Numbered from the stretch's first letter, positions 50,858 through 59,088 are shown. The stretch: 64,000 nt of DNA from Rhodopseudomonas_A palustris_F (GCF_000013745.1 NC_007925.1:3472001-3536000), one strand, 5' to 3'. Translations and numbers: made by a program. Notes: generated by a model from the letters alone, not told the origin.

Positions 50858-53800
50858 ATGCCGACGATGCTGAGACTGCTAGCGATGGTGCTGGCCTGCT
50901 GGGTGGCGATCGCCTCGCCATCCGCCGCTGCGCCGAGCGAACGGCGCATCGCGCTGGTGATCGGCAATGCCAATTATCAAGCCGGCGCGCTGCCGACCCC
51001 GGCCAACGACGCCGGCCTGGTCGCGCAGACCTTGCAGGCCGCCGGCTTCGACGTCACCGGCGCGCGCGACCTCGATCAGGAAACGCTGCGCCGCACCTTC
51101 CGCGAGTTCCTCGACAAGGCCGCGGCGGCCGGGCCCGACGCGGTCGCCTTCGTCTATCTCGGCGGTTACGGCGTGCAGCTCGAAGGCGAGAACTATGTCG
51201 TGCCGATCGACGCCAAGATCGTCCGCGACGTCAACGTGCCGCTGGAGGCGCTGCGGCTGTCGGATTACCTGACGCCGCTGGCGGCGCTGAAATTGAAGGC
51301 CAGCATGGTGGTGCTCGACCTCGCCCGCGCCAACCCGTTTGCCAAGACCGGCAATCCGCTGGCGAGCGGCCTGGCGCTGGTCGATCCGGAGCCGGGGCTG
51401 ATGATCGCCTTCAACGCCGCCCCCGGCACGGTCGCCCCCGACGAGCCGGGGCCGTATTCGGCCTACGCCCAGGCGCTGGCCGAAATGATGCGCGAAGCCG
51501 GGCTCAGCGTCGAGGATCTGTTCAGCCGGATCAGGCTGCGCGTCAACGAGACCACCAAGGGGGCGCAGGTACCGTGGGATGCGTCGAAGCTGCAGGCGCC
51601 GTTCAACTTCTTCGAGCGCGCCCCGGATGCGCCGCCGCCGGCGGTGTCGCAGCAGCAGGCCGCCGCGGTCCGCTCGAAGCCGGTGCGGGATTTCAGCGCC
51701 CAGGACGCCTATCTCGCCGCGGTCGATCGCGACACGCTGAAGGATTACGAAGCCTTTCTCGACGCCTATCCGCGCGATCCGATGGCCAAGCGGGTGCGCG
51801 CCATCGTCGCCGCCCGCCGCGAGGCGATCACCTGGCGGCGCTCGCGTAACGTCAATACGCCCTCGGCCTATTGGTCCTATCTGCGGCGCTATCCGCGCGG
51901 CGCGCATTCCGACGATGCGCGGCGAAGGCTTTCCTATCTCTCCGCGGAGTTCGAGCCGCCGCCGAGCTTTTCGGTGATCACTTACGACGTGCCGCCGCCG
52001 CCGCCCGAGGAAGTGATCTATATCGAGCGGCCGGTGCTGATGTTCGACGATCCGGATTTCGACTTCGCCCCGCCGCCGCCACCGCCGCTGTTCTTCCTGC
52101 CGCGGCGGCCGGTGTATTTCGACGACCTGCCGCCGCCGCCGCCGCCGGCCTATGCGTTTATCCTGCCGATGCCGAACTATGCGCCGGTGCCGGTCTGGGT
52201 GCGGCCGCCGCGCGACGTCGCGCCGCCGCCCAGCAACGTCATCTACAACAACATCCACAACACCGTGGTGATCAACAACACCACCAACGTGGTGACGATC
52301 ACCGATCCCGCCGGCAAGGCGCAGGTGCTGACGCCGCCGCCCGCAGCTCCGGCCGTTGCACCGGCACCGGATGGACGCGCCGGATCGCCGGCCGTCAGCA
52401 CGAGCGGCGTGATCGCCGCCGGCGGCGCGGCGGCCGGCGCGGCAGCGCTGCTGGCGCCGTCGCTGCCGCCGTCGGTCGCCAGCAAGGCGGCCGTCACCTC
52501 CAACCCGCCGCCGGCCCCGCCCGCCAAACCGTTCTTGCCGGGAGGACAGCCCGCGCCGTCGCAGGCGCAAACCGGCGCACCAGGACAGACCTCGCCAGGC
52601 GCCGCCGGCCCGCTGACGCCCGATGGCAAGCCAGCCCCCGGCGCACCCGCGCTTCCAGGTACCCCGACGCCGCCCGGCGCCAAGCCAGGCACGCCCAGTG
52701 GACCGCTGCCGCCGCCGGCTGCTGGCGCGCCGGCCACGCCCGCCGTGACGCCGGGCGGACCGACGCCGCCCTCCACTCCGACTGCCAAGCCGACGTCCCA
52801 GGCGCTGCCCGGCAGCAATGGTCAGCCGCTGCCGGCGGTCCCCGGCGCTCCGACACCGGGCACGCCGCCCGCGGCCGGGAAACCTGGCGCACCGACGCTT
52901 CCTGGCGCGAAGCCCGGCACGCCCGGTGCACCGCCGTCGCCGGCTGCGGGTACTCCGCCCGGCGCAACAACAGCACCGGCCGCCACGCCGGGTGGACCGA
53001 CGCCGCCCCCTGCTCCGAATGCCAAGCCGGCGACCCAAGCGCTGCCCGGCAGCAATGGTCAGCCGTTGCCGGCGATCCCGGGTGCCCCCGCGCCGGGCAC
53101 GCCGCCCGCGGCCGGGAAACCGGGCGCACCAACGCCTCCAGGCGGAAAGCCGGGCACGCCCGGTGCACCGCCCTCGCCGGCTGCGGGCGCCCCGACAACC
53201 GCACCGGCCGCGACGCCGGGCGGACCGACGCCGCCCCCCGCTCCGAATGCCAAGCCGGCATCGCAGGCGCTGCCCGGCAGCAATGGTCAGCCATTGCCGC
53301 CGGCTGCACCGCCGTCCCCCGCAACGCCGCCTTCCGCTGCAAAGCCGCCCGCAACGGTCGCGCCGACGCCTCCGCCGGCCGCGGCGCGTCCGCAGCCGGC
53401 TGCCCCGGCGCCCGTGCCGCCGCCGCCCGCCGCTGGTCGGCCGACGCCACCCCCGGCCGCAGCGCCGCCGGCAACGCCCACGCCTCCGGCCGTGCGTCCA
53501 GCTCCGGCCCCGCCGCCCGTGGTGCGCCCGGCTCCGCCGCCACCTCCTCCCGCTGCGCGTCCGGCCCCGGCCGCGCCGCCTGTCGTGCGCCCGGCCCCGC
53601 CGCCGCCGCCGGTGGTGCGTCAAGCCCCGCCGCCGCCGCCGGTGGTGCGTCAAGCCCCGCCGCCGCCGCCCGTGGTGCGTCAGGCTCCGCCGCCGCCGCC
53701 CGTGGTGCATCAGGCTCCGCCGCCCCCGCCCGTCGTGCGTCAGGCGCCACCACCACCACCGCCGCCGCCGCCGCCGGTGGTGCGACCCGCTCCGCCGCCT

Positions 53801-53938
53801 CCGCCGCCTCCGCCGCCGCCCGTGATGCGTCCACCGCCGCCGCCGCCGCCGCCGCCCGCAGCGGCACGCCCGGCGCCGCCGCCGCCGGCCGCCAAGCCGT
53901 GTACGCTGCCGAACGGCCAGCCTTGCCCGGTGCGATGA
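50858..53938 (+). CDS. Caspase-fold protein with lost catalytic dyad and proline-rich tail
   Basis: 1026 aa. Signal peptide to about residue 22 (ending PSAAA), then a caspase p20-like domain (about 25-260): ERRIALVIGNANYQAGALPTPANDA, VAFVYLGGYGVQLEGENYVVPID and MVVLDLARANPF. In active family members these read AGHG and LDxCR; here the His is Tyr104 and the Cys is Ala156, so it should be catalytically dead. A helical stretch (about 270-370) follows, then about 600 residues of Pro/Ala/Gly-rich sequence with long tandem repeats and PPPVV(R/H)QAPPPP repeats, ending in CTLPNGQPCPVR. Exported and probably cell-envelope located. Starts at 50843 and 50867 are also possible. Confidence 0.82.
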   Translation: MPTMLRLLAMVLACWVAIASPSAAAPSERRIALVIGNANYQAGALPTPANDAGLVAQTLQAAGFDVTGARDLDQETLRRTFREFLDKAAAAGPDAVAFVYLGGYGVQLEGENYVVPIDAKIVRDVNVPLEALRLSDYLTPLAALKLKASMVVLDLARANPFAKTGNPLASGLALVDPEPGLMIAFNAAPGTVAPDEPGPYSAYAQALAEMMREAGLSVEDLFSRIRLRVNETTKGAQVPWDASKLQAPFNFFERAPDAPPPAVSQQQAAAVRSKPVRDFSAQDAYLAAVDRDTLKDYEAFLDAYPRDPMAKRVRAIVAARREAITWRRSRNVNTPSAYWSYLRRYPRGAHSDDARRRLSYLSAEFEPPPSFSVITYDVPPPPPEEVIYIERPVLMFDDPDFDFAPPPPPPLFFLPRRPVYFDDLPPPPPPAYAFILPMPNYAPVPVWVRPPRDVAPPPSNVIYNNIHNTVVINNTTNVVTITDPAGKAQVLTPPPAAPAVAPAPDGRAGSPAVSTSGVIAAGGAAAGAAALLAPSLPPSVASKAAVTSNPPPAPPAKPFLPGGQPAPSQAQTGAPGQTSPGAAGPLTPDGKPAPGAPALPGTPTPPGAKPGTPSGPLPPPAAGAPATPAVTPGGPTPPSTPTAKPTSQALPGSNGQPLPAVPGAPTPGTPPAAGKPGAPTLPGAKPGTPGAPPSPAAGTPPGATTAPAATPGGPTPPPAPNAKPATQALPGSNGQPLPAIPGAPAPGTPPAAGKPGAPTPPGGKPGTPGAPPSPAAGAPTTAPAATPGGPTPPPAPNAKPASQALPGSNGQPLPPAAPPSPATPPSAAKPPATVAPTPPPAAARPQPAAPAPVPPPPAAGRPTPPPAAAPPATPTPPAVRPAPAPPPVVRPAPPPPPPAARPAPAAPPVVRPAPPPPPVVRQAPPPPPVVRQAPPPPPVVRQAPPPPPVVHQAPPPPPVVRQAPPPPPPPPPPVVRPAPPPPPPPPPPVMRPPPPPPPPPAAARPAPPPPAAKPCTLPNGQPCPVR
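52751..53300. repeat. Long tandem repeats encoding the proline-rich tail
   Basis: Two complete units of 237 bp (52751-52987) and 228 bp (52988-53215) and a partial third (from 53216). Each unit encodes PGGPTPP...AKP..QALPGSNGQPLP...PGTPPAAGKPGAPT..G.KPGTPGAPPSPAAG. After 53580 the sequence changes to short repeats of the PPPPVVRQAP type. Such arrays vary in copy number by recombination. Confidence 0.88.
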
Positions 53939-54009
53939 TGGGGCACGGCTAAAGCCTGCGGCCTGATCTCGGGCCACGCGCTTCGCGCAGGCAATGACAC
54001 AACGAAAAA

Positions 54010-54034
54010 CCCCGGCAGCGCTGCCGGGGTTTTT
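54010..54034 (+). terminator. Rho-independent terminator
   Basis: CCCCGGCAG-CG-CTGCCGGGG then TTTTT, 70 bases after the caspase-fold gene. Confidence 0.94.
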
Positions 54035-54091
54035 GCACCTGCTAGAGTTGAATCTCTTCCGAGACCGCGATCCGATTACGGGATCACGCGG

Positions 54092-54412
54092 CTACATGCC
54101 GTCGGCGTGCTGCAAGATCGACTTCAACAGCCCCGGGAAGCGCGCGTCGAGATCGGCCTCGCGCACTACGTTGCGGTGCTCGACGCCCTTCTTGGTGGTG
54201 CGGACCAGCCCGGCCTCGCGCAGCACGCGGAAATGGTTCGACAGCGTCGACTTCGCCATCTCGGGGCACGGCGCCGCCGCGGTGCACGACATGCTCATGC
54301 AATCCGCCTGCTCCAGCAGCGCCTTGACGATGCGCAGCCGCATCGGATCGGACAACGCAGCGAGCACGCCGGCTAACGAAATATCCTCAGTTGCGGGATG
54401 AACCAGCTGCAT
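54092..54412 (-). CDS. ArsR/SmtB family HTH regulator
   Basis: 106 aa winged-helix repressor: ISLAGVLAALSDPMRLRIVKALLEQADCM, then the recognition region MAKSTLSNHFRVLREAGLVRTTKKGVEHRNVVREADL. The segment DCMSMSCTAAAPC holds three cysteines and could be a thiol or metal sensor, although it is not the canonical ELCVCDL motif. Divergent from the SDR gene with a perfect dyad between. ATG at 54412 is the family-like start; ribosome-binding site weak. Confidence 0.9.
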   Translation of the reverse strand: MQLVHPATEDISLAGVLAALSDPMRLRIVKALLEQADCMSMSCTAAAPCPEMAKSTLSNHFRVLREAGLVRTTKKGVEHRNVVREADLDARFPGLLKSILQHADGM

Positions 54413-54436
54413 TATGAAAAAGATATAGGCGGTGCC

Positions 54437-54476
54437 TTGACATCGTTCAATAGTCCCATATTTCCGAACTATTGAA
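54437..54476. promoter_or_regulatory. Promoter and operator of the SDR/ArsR pair
   Basis: TTGACA at 54437-54442 with TATTTC 16 bases later (54459-54464) is a good promoter reading towards the SDR gene. Overlapping it, TTCAATAGT (54446-54454) and ACTATTGAA (54468-54476) form perfect 9-bp inverted arms, 13 bases apart, as expected for an ArsR dimer site. The repressor would block the promoter. Confidence 0.7.
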
Positions 54477-54498
54477 ATAATAGCACGGGACGACGAAC

Positions 54499-55248
54499 AT
54501 GACCAAGACACTGCAAGGCAAGGTTGCGCTGGTGACCGGCGCATCCAAGGGCATCGGCGCCGCCATCGCGCTTAAATTGGCGGCGGAAGGTGCCGTGGTG
54601 GCGGTTAACTACGCCACCGGCAAGGATGGCGCCGACGCCGTGGTCGCTAAGATCACCGCGGCCGGCGGCAAGGCGGTCGCCGTGCACGGCAATCTCGCCG
54701 AGCCTGGCGATTCCAAGAAGCTGGTCGCCGCCACCGTGCAGGCGCTGGGCAAGATCGACGTGCTGGTCAACAATGCCGGCGTCTACGACATGCTGCCGCT
54801 CGACGCCATTACGCCCGAGCACTTTCACAAGCAGTTCAACGTCAACGTGCTCGGCCTGCTGCTGGTGACGCAGGAAGCGGCGCGGCATTTCAACGACGGC
54901 GGCAGCATCGTCAACATCTCGTCCGGCGTGTCGACCATGGCGATGCCGGGCACCGCGGTGTACGGCGCCACCAAGGCGTCGGTCGACTTGATCACCGGCG
55001 TGCTGGCCAAGGAACTGGCGCCGCGCAAGATCCGCGTCAACGCGGTCAATCCCGGCATGGTGGTGACCGAAGGCGTCAAGACCGCCGGCTTCCACGAGGG
55101 CGCGATGCGCAAGCAAATCGAAGCCATCACGCCGCTGGGTCGCGTCGGCGAAGCCGAGGAGATCGCCTCGGTGGTCGCGTTCCTCGCTTCGGACGGCGCG
55201 TCCTACGTCACCGGCGAGACGCTGCACGTCACCGGCGGGCTCCGCTAA
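54499..55248 (+). CDS. SDR family oxidoreductase (FabG-like)
   Basis: 249 aa. TGASKGIGAAIA (cofactor loop), NNAG, catalytic Ser in IVNISSG, Tyr-x3-Lys in VYGATKAS and the C-terminal TGETLHVTGGLR are all present. FabG/glucose-dehydrogenase-like fold; substrate unknown. AVNYATG suggests NADPH. It is divergent from, and presumably repressed by, the ArsR protein, so it is likely induced by some chemical stress. Confidence 0.93.
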   Translation: MTKTLQGKVALVTGASKGIGAAIALKLAAEGAVVAVNYATGKDGADAVVAKITAAGGKAVAVHGNLAEPGDSKKLVAATVQALGKIDVLVNNAGVYDMLPLDAITPEHFHKQFNVNVLGLLLVTQEAARHFNDGGSIVNISSGVSTMAMPGTAVYGATKASVDLITGVLAKELAPRKIRVNAVNPGMVVTEGVKTAGFHEGAMRKQIEAITPLGRVGEAEEIASVVAFLASDGASYVTGETLHVTGGLR

Positions 55249-55294
55249 GCCGCGCGGCGCGCACCCCGCGCATCGCGACCTTCAGCAACAACAA

Positions 55295-55318
55295 AGGCCC
55301 CGGCAGTTGCCGGGGCCT
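55295..55318 (-). terminator. Hairpin between convergent genes
   Basis: AGGCCCCGGCA and TGCCGGGGCCT form an 11-bp perfect stem around GT. On the minus strand it is followed by TTTGTTGTTG, so it probably terminates the exported-protein gene at 55342, and may serve the SDR gene too. Confidence 0.75.
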
Positions 55319-55341
55319 GAGTGTTGTTCAACGCTGCGCCC

Positions 55342-55647
55342 TCAGTCCTCGACGTCGACCGGCCGCACCATCTCGTTGGCCGGCCGTGCGACCTGCCGCC
55401 GCGCGGTGCGCACCGGCTTGTTGGCGCCCGGCGGATTGAACACCGCGTAGCACGCGGAACTCAGCCGCGGCCCGGCGTTGCGCAAGCAGCTCTCGACCCG
55501 CGAGGCGTCGGGAATGGCGCTGCTACACAGCCTGAACGCATCCGGCATGCAGGCGTCGCGCTGCGCCTCGGTTCCTTCTTGCGCAACAGCCGGCGCGGCG
55601 AGGCTCAGCGACGCCGCGGCGATCAACAGCATCTTCGTTGCAGCCAT
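55342..55647 (-). CDS. Exported cysteine-containing small protein
   Basis: 101 aa. Signal peptide to AVAQ (about 23). The mature domain has four Cys (QRDACMPDAFRLCSSAIPDASRVESCLRNAGPRLSSACYAVF), a spacing seen in a group of small periplasmic proteins of Bradyrhizobium-like bacteria, probably two disulphides. Basic tail. Function unknown. Confidence 0.82.
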   Translation of the reverse strand: MAATKMLLIAAASLSLAAPAVAQEGTEAQRDACMPDAFRLCSSAIPDASRVESCLRNAGPRLSSACYAVFNPPGANKPVRTARRQVARPANEMVRPVDVED

Positions 55648-55789
55648 GATGAATCCTCCGATTCATCGACCAACAGCGCAGGCGAAAACTCGTTCCCGCT
55701 TGGCGGTATCGGAGACGGGATCGTGATCGGGGATCGGCGCGGGCGGTGGTCCAGCCTTCGTGGCGACGGCAAAACCGCGCCGCCCGCCG

Positions 55790-55818
55790 TTGACGTTACG
55801 TGATACGTACCACATACT
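55790..55818 (+). promoter_or_regulatory. higBA promoter with internal dyad
   Basis: TTGACG (55790-55795), 17-base spacer, CATACT (55813-55818). Inside the spacer TACGT-GAT-ACGTA (55797-55809) is a perfect dyad, a good HigA autoregulation site. The expected transcription start falls on or next to the higB ATG at 55825, so the mRNA may be leaderless. Confidence 0.6.
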
Positions 55819-55824
55819 GACGGC

Positions 55825-56106
55825 ATGATCCGCAGCTTCGCCGACAAGGCCACCGAGCGGCTGTTTCGCGATGCCGTCTGCCCGGCGCGCTGGCGAAGCA
55901 TCGAGGCCGTCGCGCTGCGCAAGCTGGATATGGTGGACGCCGCGACCCGGCTGGAGGACCTGCTCTCTCCGCCGGGCAATCGTTTGGAAGCATTGAAAGC
56001 CGATCGACGCGGCCAGCATTCGATCCGGATCAACCGGCAATGGCGCATTTGCTTCCGCTGGACCCCCAAAGGCCCCGAAGCGGTTGCGATCGTGGATTAT
56101 CACTGA
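55825..56106 (+). CDS. higB: HigB-type RelE/ParE toxin
   Basis: 93 aa. MIRSFADKATERLFRD and AVALRKLDMVDAATRLEDLLSPPGNRLEALKADRRGQHSIRINRQWRICFRW are typical of the HigB family (mRNA interferase). The C-terminal VAIVDYH supplies the conserved strand. It is translated immediately upstream of higA (10-base gap). No Shine-Dalgarno is visible before the ATG. Confidence 0.93.
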   Translation: MIRSFADKATERLFRDAVCPARWRSIEAVALRKLDMVDAATRLEDLLSPPGNRLEALKADRRGQHSIRINRQWRICFRWTPKGPEAVAIVDYH

Positions 56107-56116
56107 GGAGACGACG

Positions 56117-56401
56117 ATGCCCCGGCTGCGAACCCATCCCGGCGAAGTGTTGCGCGAGGAATATCTGGTGCCGCTTGGCCTGTCGGCGCGGGCCTTGGCG
56201 AAGGCGCTGGATGTTCCGGCCAACCGGGTGAGCGAGATCGTGCGCGGCACCCGCGACGTCAGCGCCGACACCGCCATCCGGCTCGGCCGCTATTTCGGCA
56301 CCGACCCGCGGTTCTGGCTGAACCTGCAGGCCGCCCATGATCTGTCGAAGGCGGAGCTGGCCCACAACTACAAGGCCATTCTGCCGCGCCCGGCGGCCTG
56401 A
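56117..56401 (+). CDS. higA: HigA-type antitoxin
   Basis: 94 aa HTH protein: THPGEVLREEYLVPLGLSARALAKALDVPANRVSEIVRGTRDVSADTAIRLGRYFGTDPRFWLNLQ is the standard HigA antitoxin sequence (XRE family). It neutralises HigB and represses its own promoter. GAGGAG lies 6 bases upstream of the ATG. Complete and apparently functional, unlike the XRE genes in the island. Confidence 0.95.
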   Translation: MPRLRTHPGEVLREEYLVPLGLSARALAKALDVPANRVSEIVRGTRDVSADTAIRLGRYFGTDPRFWLNLQAAHDLSKAELAHNYKAILPRPAA

Positions 56402-56445
56402 CCTGGCCTCGCTCGCAGCGGGGAATCGGCGCCAGCGCCCGCCCC

Positions 56446-57561
56446 TCAGCTATCCAGGCTCGCCACCACCGCCAGCCGCTTGACCTGGCCGTTGCGGAAT
56501 GCGCGCAGGAAGGCGTCGTAGTTGCGGAACGAGACGCAGCCGTTGCTGTCGCCGTTCGGCCCGAGCATGTAGGTGTGCGCCAATAGTCCGTTGCGGCCGT
56601 GGATGGCGCCCTCGCCGCCGACCGGATTGAGCCGCAGCGCCGCGACGCCGTGGAACAACGATTCCCGCATCGTCAAATCGTAGAGATGCGGCGGGGTGGC
56701 GCCGCGCATCCGCTCGTGCACGTAGCGCGGATCGTCGAGCCGCGAGCCGAGCCCGGAATGCGCCTCGAGCTTGGTGCCGTCCGGCATGTAGACCACCCGC
56801 GCCTTGATGTCATAGACCGCGGTGGAGCGATCGTAGCGCGCGCTGCTCACCGTATCGCGGCCGTCGCTGCCGACGCCGCCGTCGGATCCGGCGAACGCCA
56901 GCACCGAGCCGGTCGGCTCCGATTTGCCGAACAGTTTTTCGAAGATGCTGGCGGGCTTGGTGGAGGCCGCGGCCGCCATCGAGGCGGCCTTGGAGGCCTG
57001 CGCCACCTCGCGCAGCGACGGCCCTTTGGCCGGCGCCGCCTTGGCTTCGGCCGGGCGCTGCGGCGCGGCCTCCGCCACCTGAGCGGCGGGTTGCGGTGCG
57101 GCTTTCGGCGCGGGCTGCAACGCCGCCTGGCGCACTGGCGGCGTCGGCACCACCACGGGCTGCGCCACGGCGACCTGCGGCTTGGCCGCCGGTTCCGGCG
57201 GCACCGGCGCTGGGGCGACCGCATTCAACGGCGGCGCAAAGCGTTCGGCGAATTGTTCGGGCGACAGCCCCGGCGCGGTGGTCAGCATCGCCACGGTGAC
57301 GTCGGGCTGGATCGGCGTGGTCACCGCGGCGACCGGCGCGGCGGGCTTGGCCGCGGCCAGCCGTGGCGCGCCGACGATCGGCTCATGCACGGCGGCGATG
57401 CTGGGATAGATGCTGGCGCCGAACACGTTGGCATGCAGCGTCCAACCGCAGGCCGCGACGGCGAAGGCGACGGCTGCGCCGCCCATGATATTCAAGGGAC
57501 CGGCCTTCCGTGGCGAACGGCCACGCGCGGCCCCCTTCAACGCACCTGCACTGTTACGCAT
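56446..57561 (-). CDS. DUF2778/Tlde1-type L,D-transpeptidase-like protein
   Basis: 371 aa. One membrane helix (about residues 24-45), a long Ala/Pro-rich linker (50-240), then the Tlde1 domain (about 255-371): AVYDIKARVVYMPDGTKLEAHSGLG, RGATPPHLYDLTMRE and LLAHTYMLGPNGDSNGCVSF, which contains the catalytic His and Cys. The family includes type VI effectors that cleave or exchange peptidoglycan peptides, but chromosomal copies with a membrane anchor, as here, are common in Bradyrhizobium relatives and no T6SS or immunity gene is adjacent. ATG at 57561. Confidence 0.88.
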   Translation of the reverse strand: MRNSAGALKGAARGRSPRKAGPLNIMGGAAVAFAVAACGWTLHANVFGASIYPSIAAVHEPIVGAPRLAAAKPAAPVAAVTTPIQPDVTVAMLTTAPGLSPEQFAERFAPPLNAVAPAPVPPEPAAKPQVAVAQPVVVPTPPVRQAALQPAPKAAPQPAAQVAEAAPQRPAEAKAAPAKGPSLREVAQASKAASMAAAASTKPASIFEKLFGKSEPTGSVLAFAGSDGGVGSDGRDTVSSARYDRSTAVYDIKARVVYMPDGTKLEAHSGLGSRLDDPRYVHERMRGATPPHLYDLTMRESLFHGVAALRLNPVGGEGAIHGRNGLLAHTYMLGPNGDSNGCVSFRNYDAFLRAFRNGQVKRLAVVASLDS

Positions 57562-57845
57562 ACGCTTACGCCCGACCCAAATACGCTGCCCTCCGAGCCC
57601 GCCTTCCAGCCTGCGCGACGGCGCAGACCAAAGCGAACTTGCCCCATGCGCCGCGGCATCCAGGGCCGGGAGCATTTCGCAGAGGTGCGGAGCGTTATTA
57701 GGGCGAATTTTAGTTAAATGAGGCTTAAGTGCCGACGGTTTGCGACGTGGTAAATGAAATCCTTGGTTCCGCACCAGGCGATGGCGGCCGCTCTCTCCGC
57801 CCAAATGACCGTTGCCGAACCGTTCGGCGAATCTTACGGTCGCTG

Positions 57846-58505
57846 ATGCAATCCGGCCCGTCCCTTATCGAACTGCTGGCGAGCGAGACCGGCGCGGCAC
57901 TTCGGGCGATTTTCCGCGAACGCAACCTGCCCGCCGGAACCTTGTTCGATGCCGCCGAGTTCCGCGACCACGTCTTCGTCATCAAGAGCGGCCGACTGCG
58001 GATCTTTCTCGCCACAACCGAGCGCGAGCTCAGCCTCGCCTATCTCGGCGCCGGCGACATGTTCTCCACCCATACCCGCGCGCATCTGCAGGCGGTGCAG
58101 CCGACCACGCTGTTGATGGCGCCGCGCGAGCTGCTGGAGCACGAACTGGCGCATTATCCGGCGCTGCGCGCCACCATCATCCGGGTGCTGGCGCGGGTGC
58201 TGAGCCAGGCGATGACGCTGGTGGAAGACCTCGCCTTCCACAACGTACGCGGGCGGATCGCGCGCTATCTGTTGCGCAGCGCCGGCCGCCACAAGGCGCC
58301 GCTGCAGAACGGCAGCCTGATCCGCATCGACCTGCAGATGGAGGAGATCGCCGCGCTGCTCGGCACCACGCGGCAGACCGTCTCGACCGAGTTCAACGCC
58401 ATGCTGCATGCCGGCGTCTTGGTGCGGCACGACCGCCGCCGCTATGGCATCCAGGATCTGGCCCGGCTGCAGGCCTTCGCCAGCGAGGGCGACGGCGTCG
58501 GCTAG
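57846..58505 (+). CDS. CooA-like Crp/Fnr family regulator
   Basis: 219 aa, nearly the length of R. rubrum CooA. The effector domain reads VFVIKSGRLRIFLATTERELSLAYLGAGDMFSTHTRAHLQA, aligning with CooA's GRLRVYL...EREISLFYLTSGDMFCMHSG; the heme ligand His77 is kept (here His76), and Cys75 is Ser74. A helix with RVLARVLSQAMTLVEDLAFHNVRGRIARYLL leads to the HTH IAALLGTTRQTVSTEFNAM. Directly followed by cowN. Start at 57846 chosen by alignment to CooA; a GTG at 57729 with GAGG upstream would add 39 residues. Heme binding is inferred. Confidence 0.72.
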   Translation: MQSGPSLIELLASETGAALRAIFRERNLPAGTLFDAAEFRDHVFVIKSGRLRIFLATTERELSLAYLGAGDMFSTHTRAHLQAVQPTTLLMAPRELLEHELAHYPALRATIIRVLARVLSQAMTLVEDLAFHNVRGRIARYLLRSAGRHKAPLQNGSLIRIDLQMEEIAALLGTTRQTVSTEFNAMLHAGVLVRHDRRRYGIQDLARLQAFASEGDGVG

Positions 58506-58511
58506 CTGACA
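58496..58511. promoter_or_regulatory. Candidate CooA-type binding site before cowN
   Basis: CGTCG-GCTAGC-TGACA matches the CooA consensus TGTCR-N6-YGACA at nine of ten positions. It overlaps the regulator's stop codon and lies 56 bases before the cowN ATG, a position suited to activation. Confidence 0.45.
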
Positions 58512-58567
58512 GACAAACCGCAGCCCGTGCCCTATAGCCATGGCGCCGGAAGTCTTTGGAGAAACCG

Positions 58568-58846
58568 ATGAACGTGCCGTTCGACCGCTACGTCAGCTTC
58601 AAGAATGCCGACTGGGAGGGCAAGTCGCAGCGCGTGATGGCGAAACTGCAGAGCCATATCGACGCGGCCGACAACCCGTTCTGGGGCTATTTCGCCAAGA
58701 AGCGCACCGAACTGAACGAAAAACAGGGCCTCGACGATCTGCGCGTGCTGCACAACTACCTGCCGACGCTGCGCGAGATCCTGGAAGAAAGCGGCGACGA
58801 CGAGACCCTGGCGATGCTGGAAGACCTCGAAGTCACCTGCATGTAG
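58568..58846 (+). CDS. cowN: CowN, nitrogenase protection against CO
   Basis: 92 aa. FDRYVSFKNADWEGKSQRVMAKLQSHIDAADNPFWGYFAKKRTEL and LRVLHNYLPTLREILEESGDDETLAMLEDLEVTCM match the CowN family, needed for N2-dependent growth in the presence of carbon monoxide. It acts on nitrogenase in the cytosol. GGAG lies 7 bases before the ATG. Its position right behind a CooA-like gene fits CO-responsive control. No nif genes are in the window. Confidence 0.9.
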   Translation: MNVPFDRYVSFKNADWEGKSQRVMAKLQSHIDAADNPFWGYFAKKRTELNEKQGLDDLRVLHNYLPTLREILEESGDDETLAMLEDLEVTCM

Positions 58847-58915
58847 TGGCTCTGGATTCGCGGCGCGCTCTTCGGAAAGCGAGTTTCGGGCTGATGCGCT
58901 CACACAAAACAAACC

Positions 58916-59037
58916 GTCATCCCGGGGCACGAGCAGCGAAGCTGCGAGTGAACCCGGAATCTCGCTGCAAGTGCCAGCGTCTACCCGTTGCGAGATTCCG
59001 GGTTCGCTCGGCCTACGGCCTCGCGCCCCGGAATGAC
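58916..59037. repeat. REP-like palindrome, copy G
   Basis: GTCATCCCGGGGCACGAGC at the left, GCCCCGGAATGAC at the right; inner arms CCCGGAATCTCG / CGAGATTCCGGG with a different apex from copies D-F. It sits between cowN and the dehydratase gene. Confidence 0.85.
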
Positions 59038-59088
59038 GGCTTGGTTGGCAACGAGTACGTCGCTTCAATCACCACCCAGGCTATCGCT

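Noticed and set aside
53580..53880. Short regular repeats resembling a CRISPR array
   Set aside because: They are in-frame PPPPVVRQAP-type codon repeats without unique spacers of constant length; no cas genes are present.
50879..53977. 1032-codon minus-strand and 693-codon plus-strand frames across the caspase gene
   Set aside because: Both are composition artefacts of the proline-codon repeats; only the frame with the signal peptide and caspase core has a credible start and domain.
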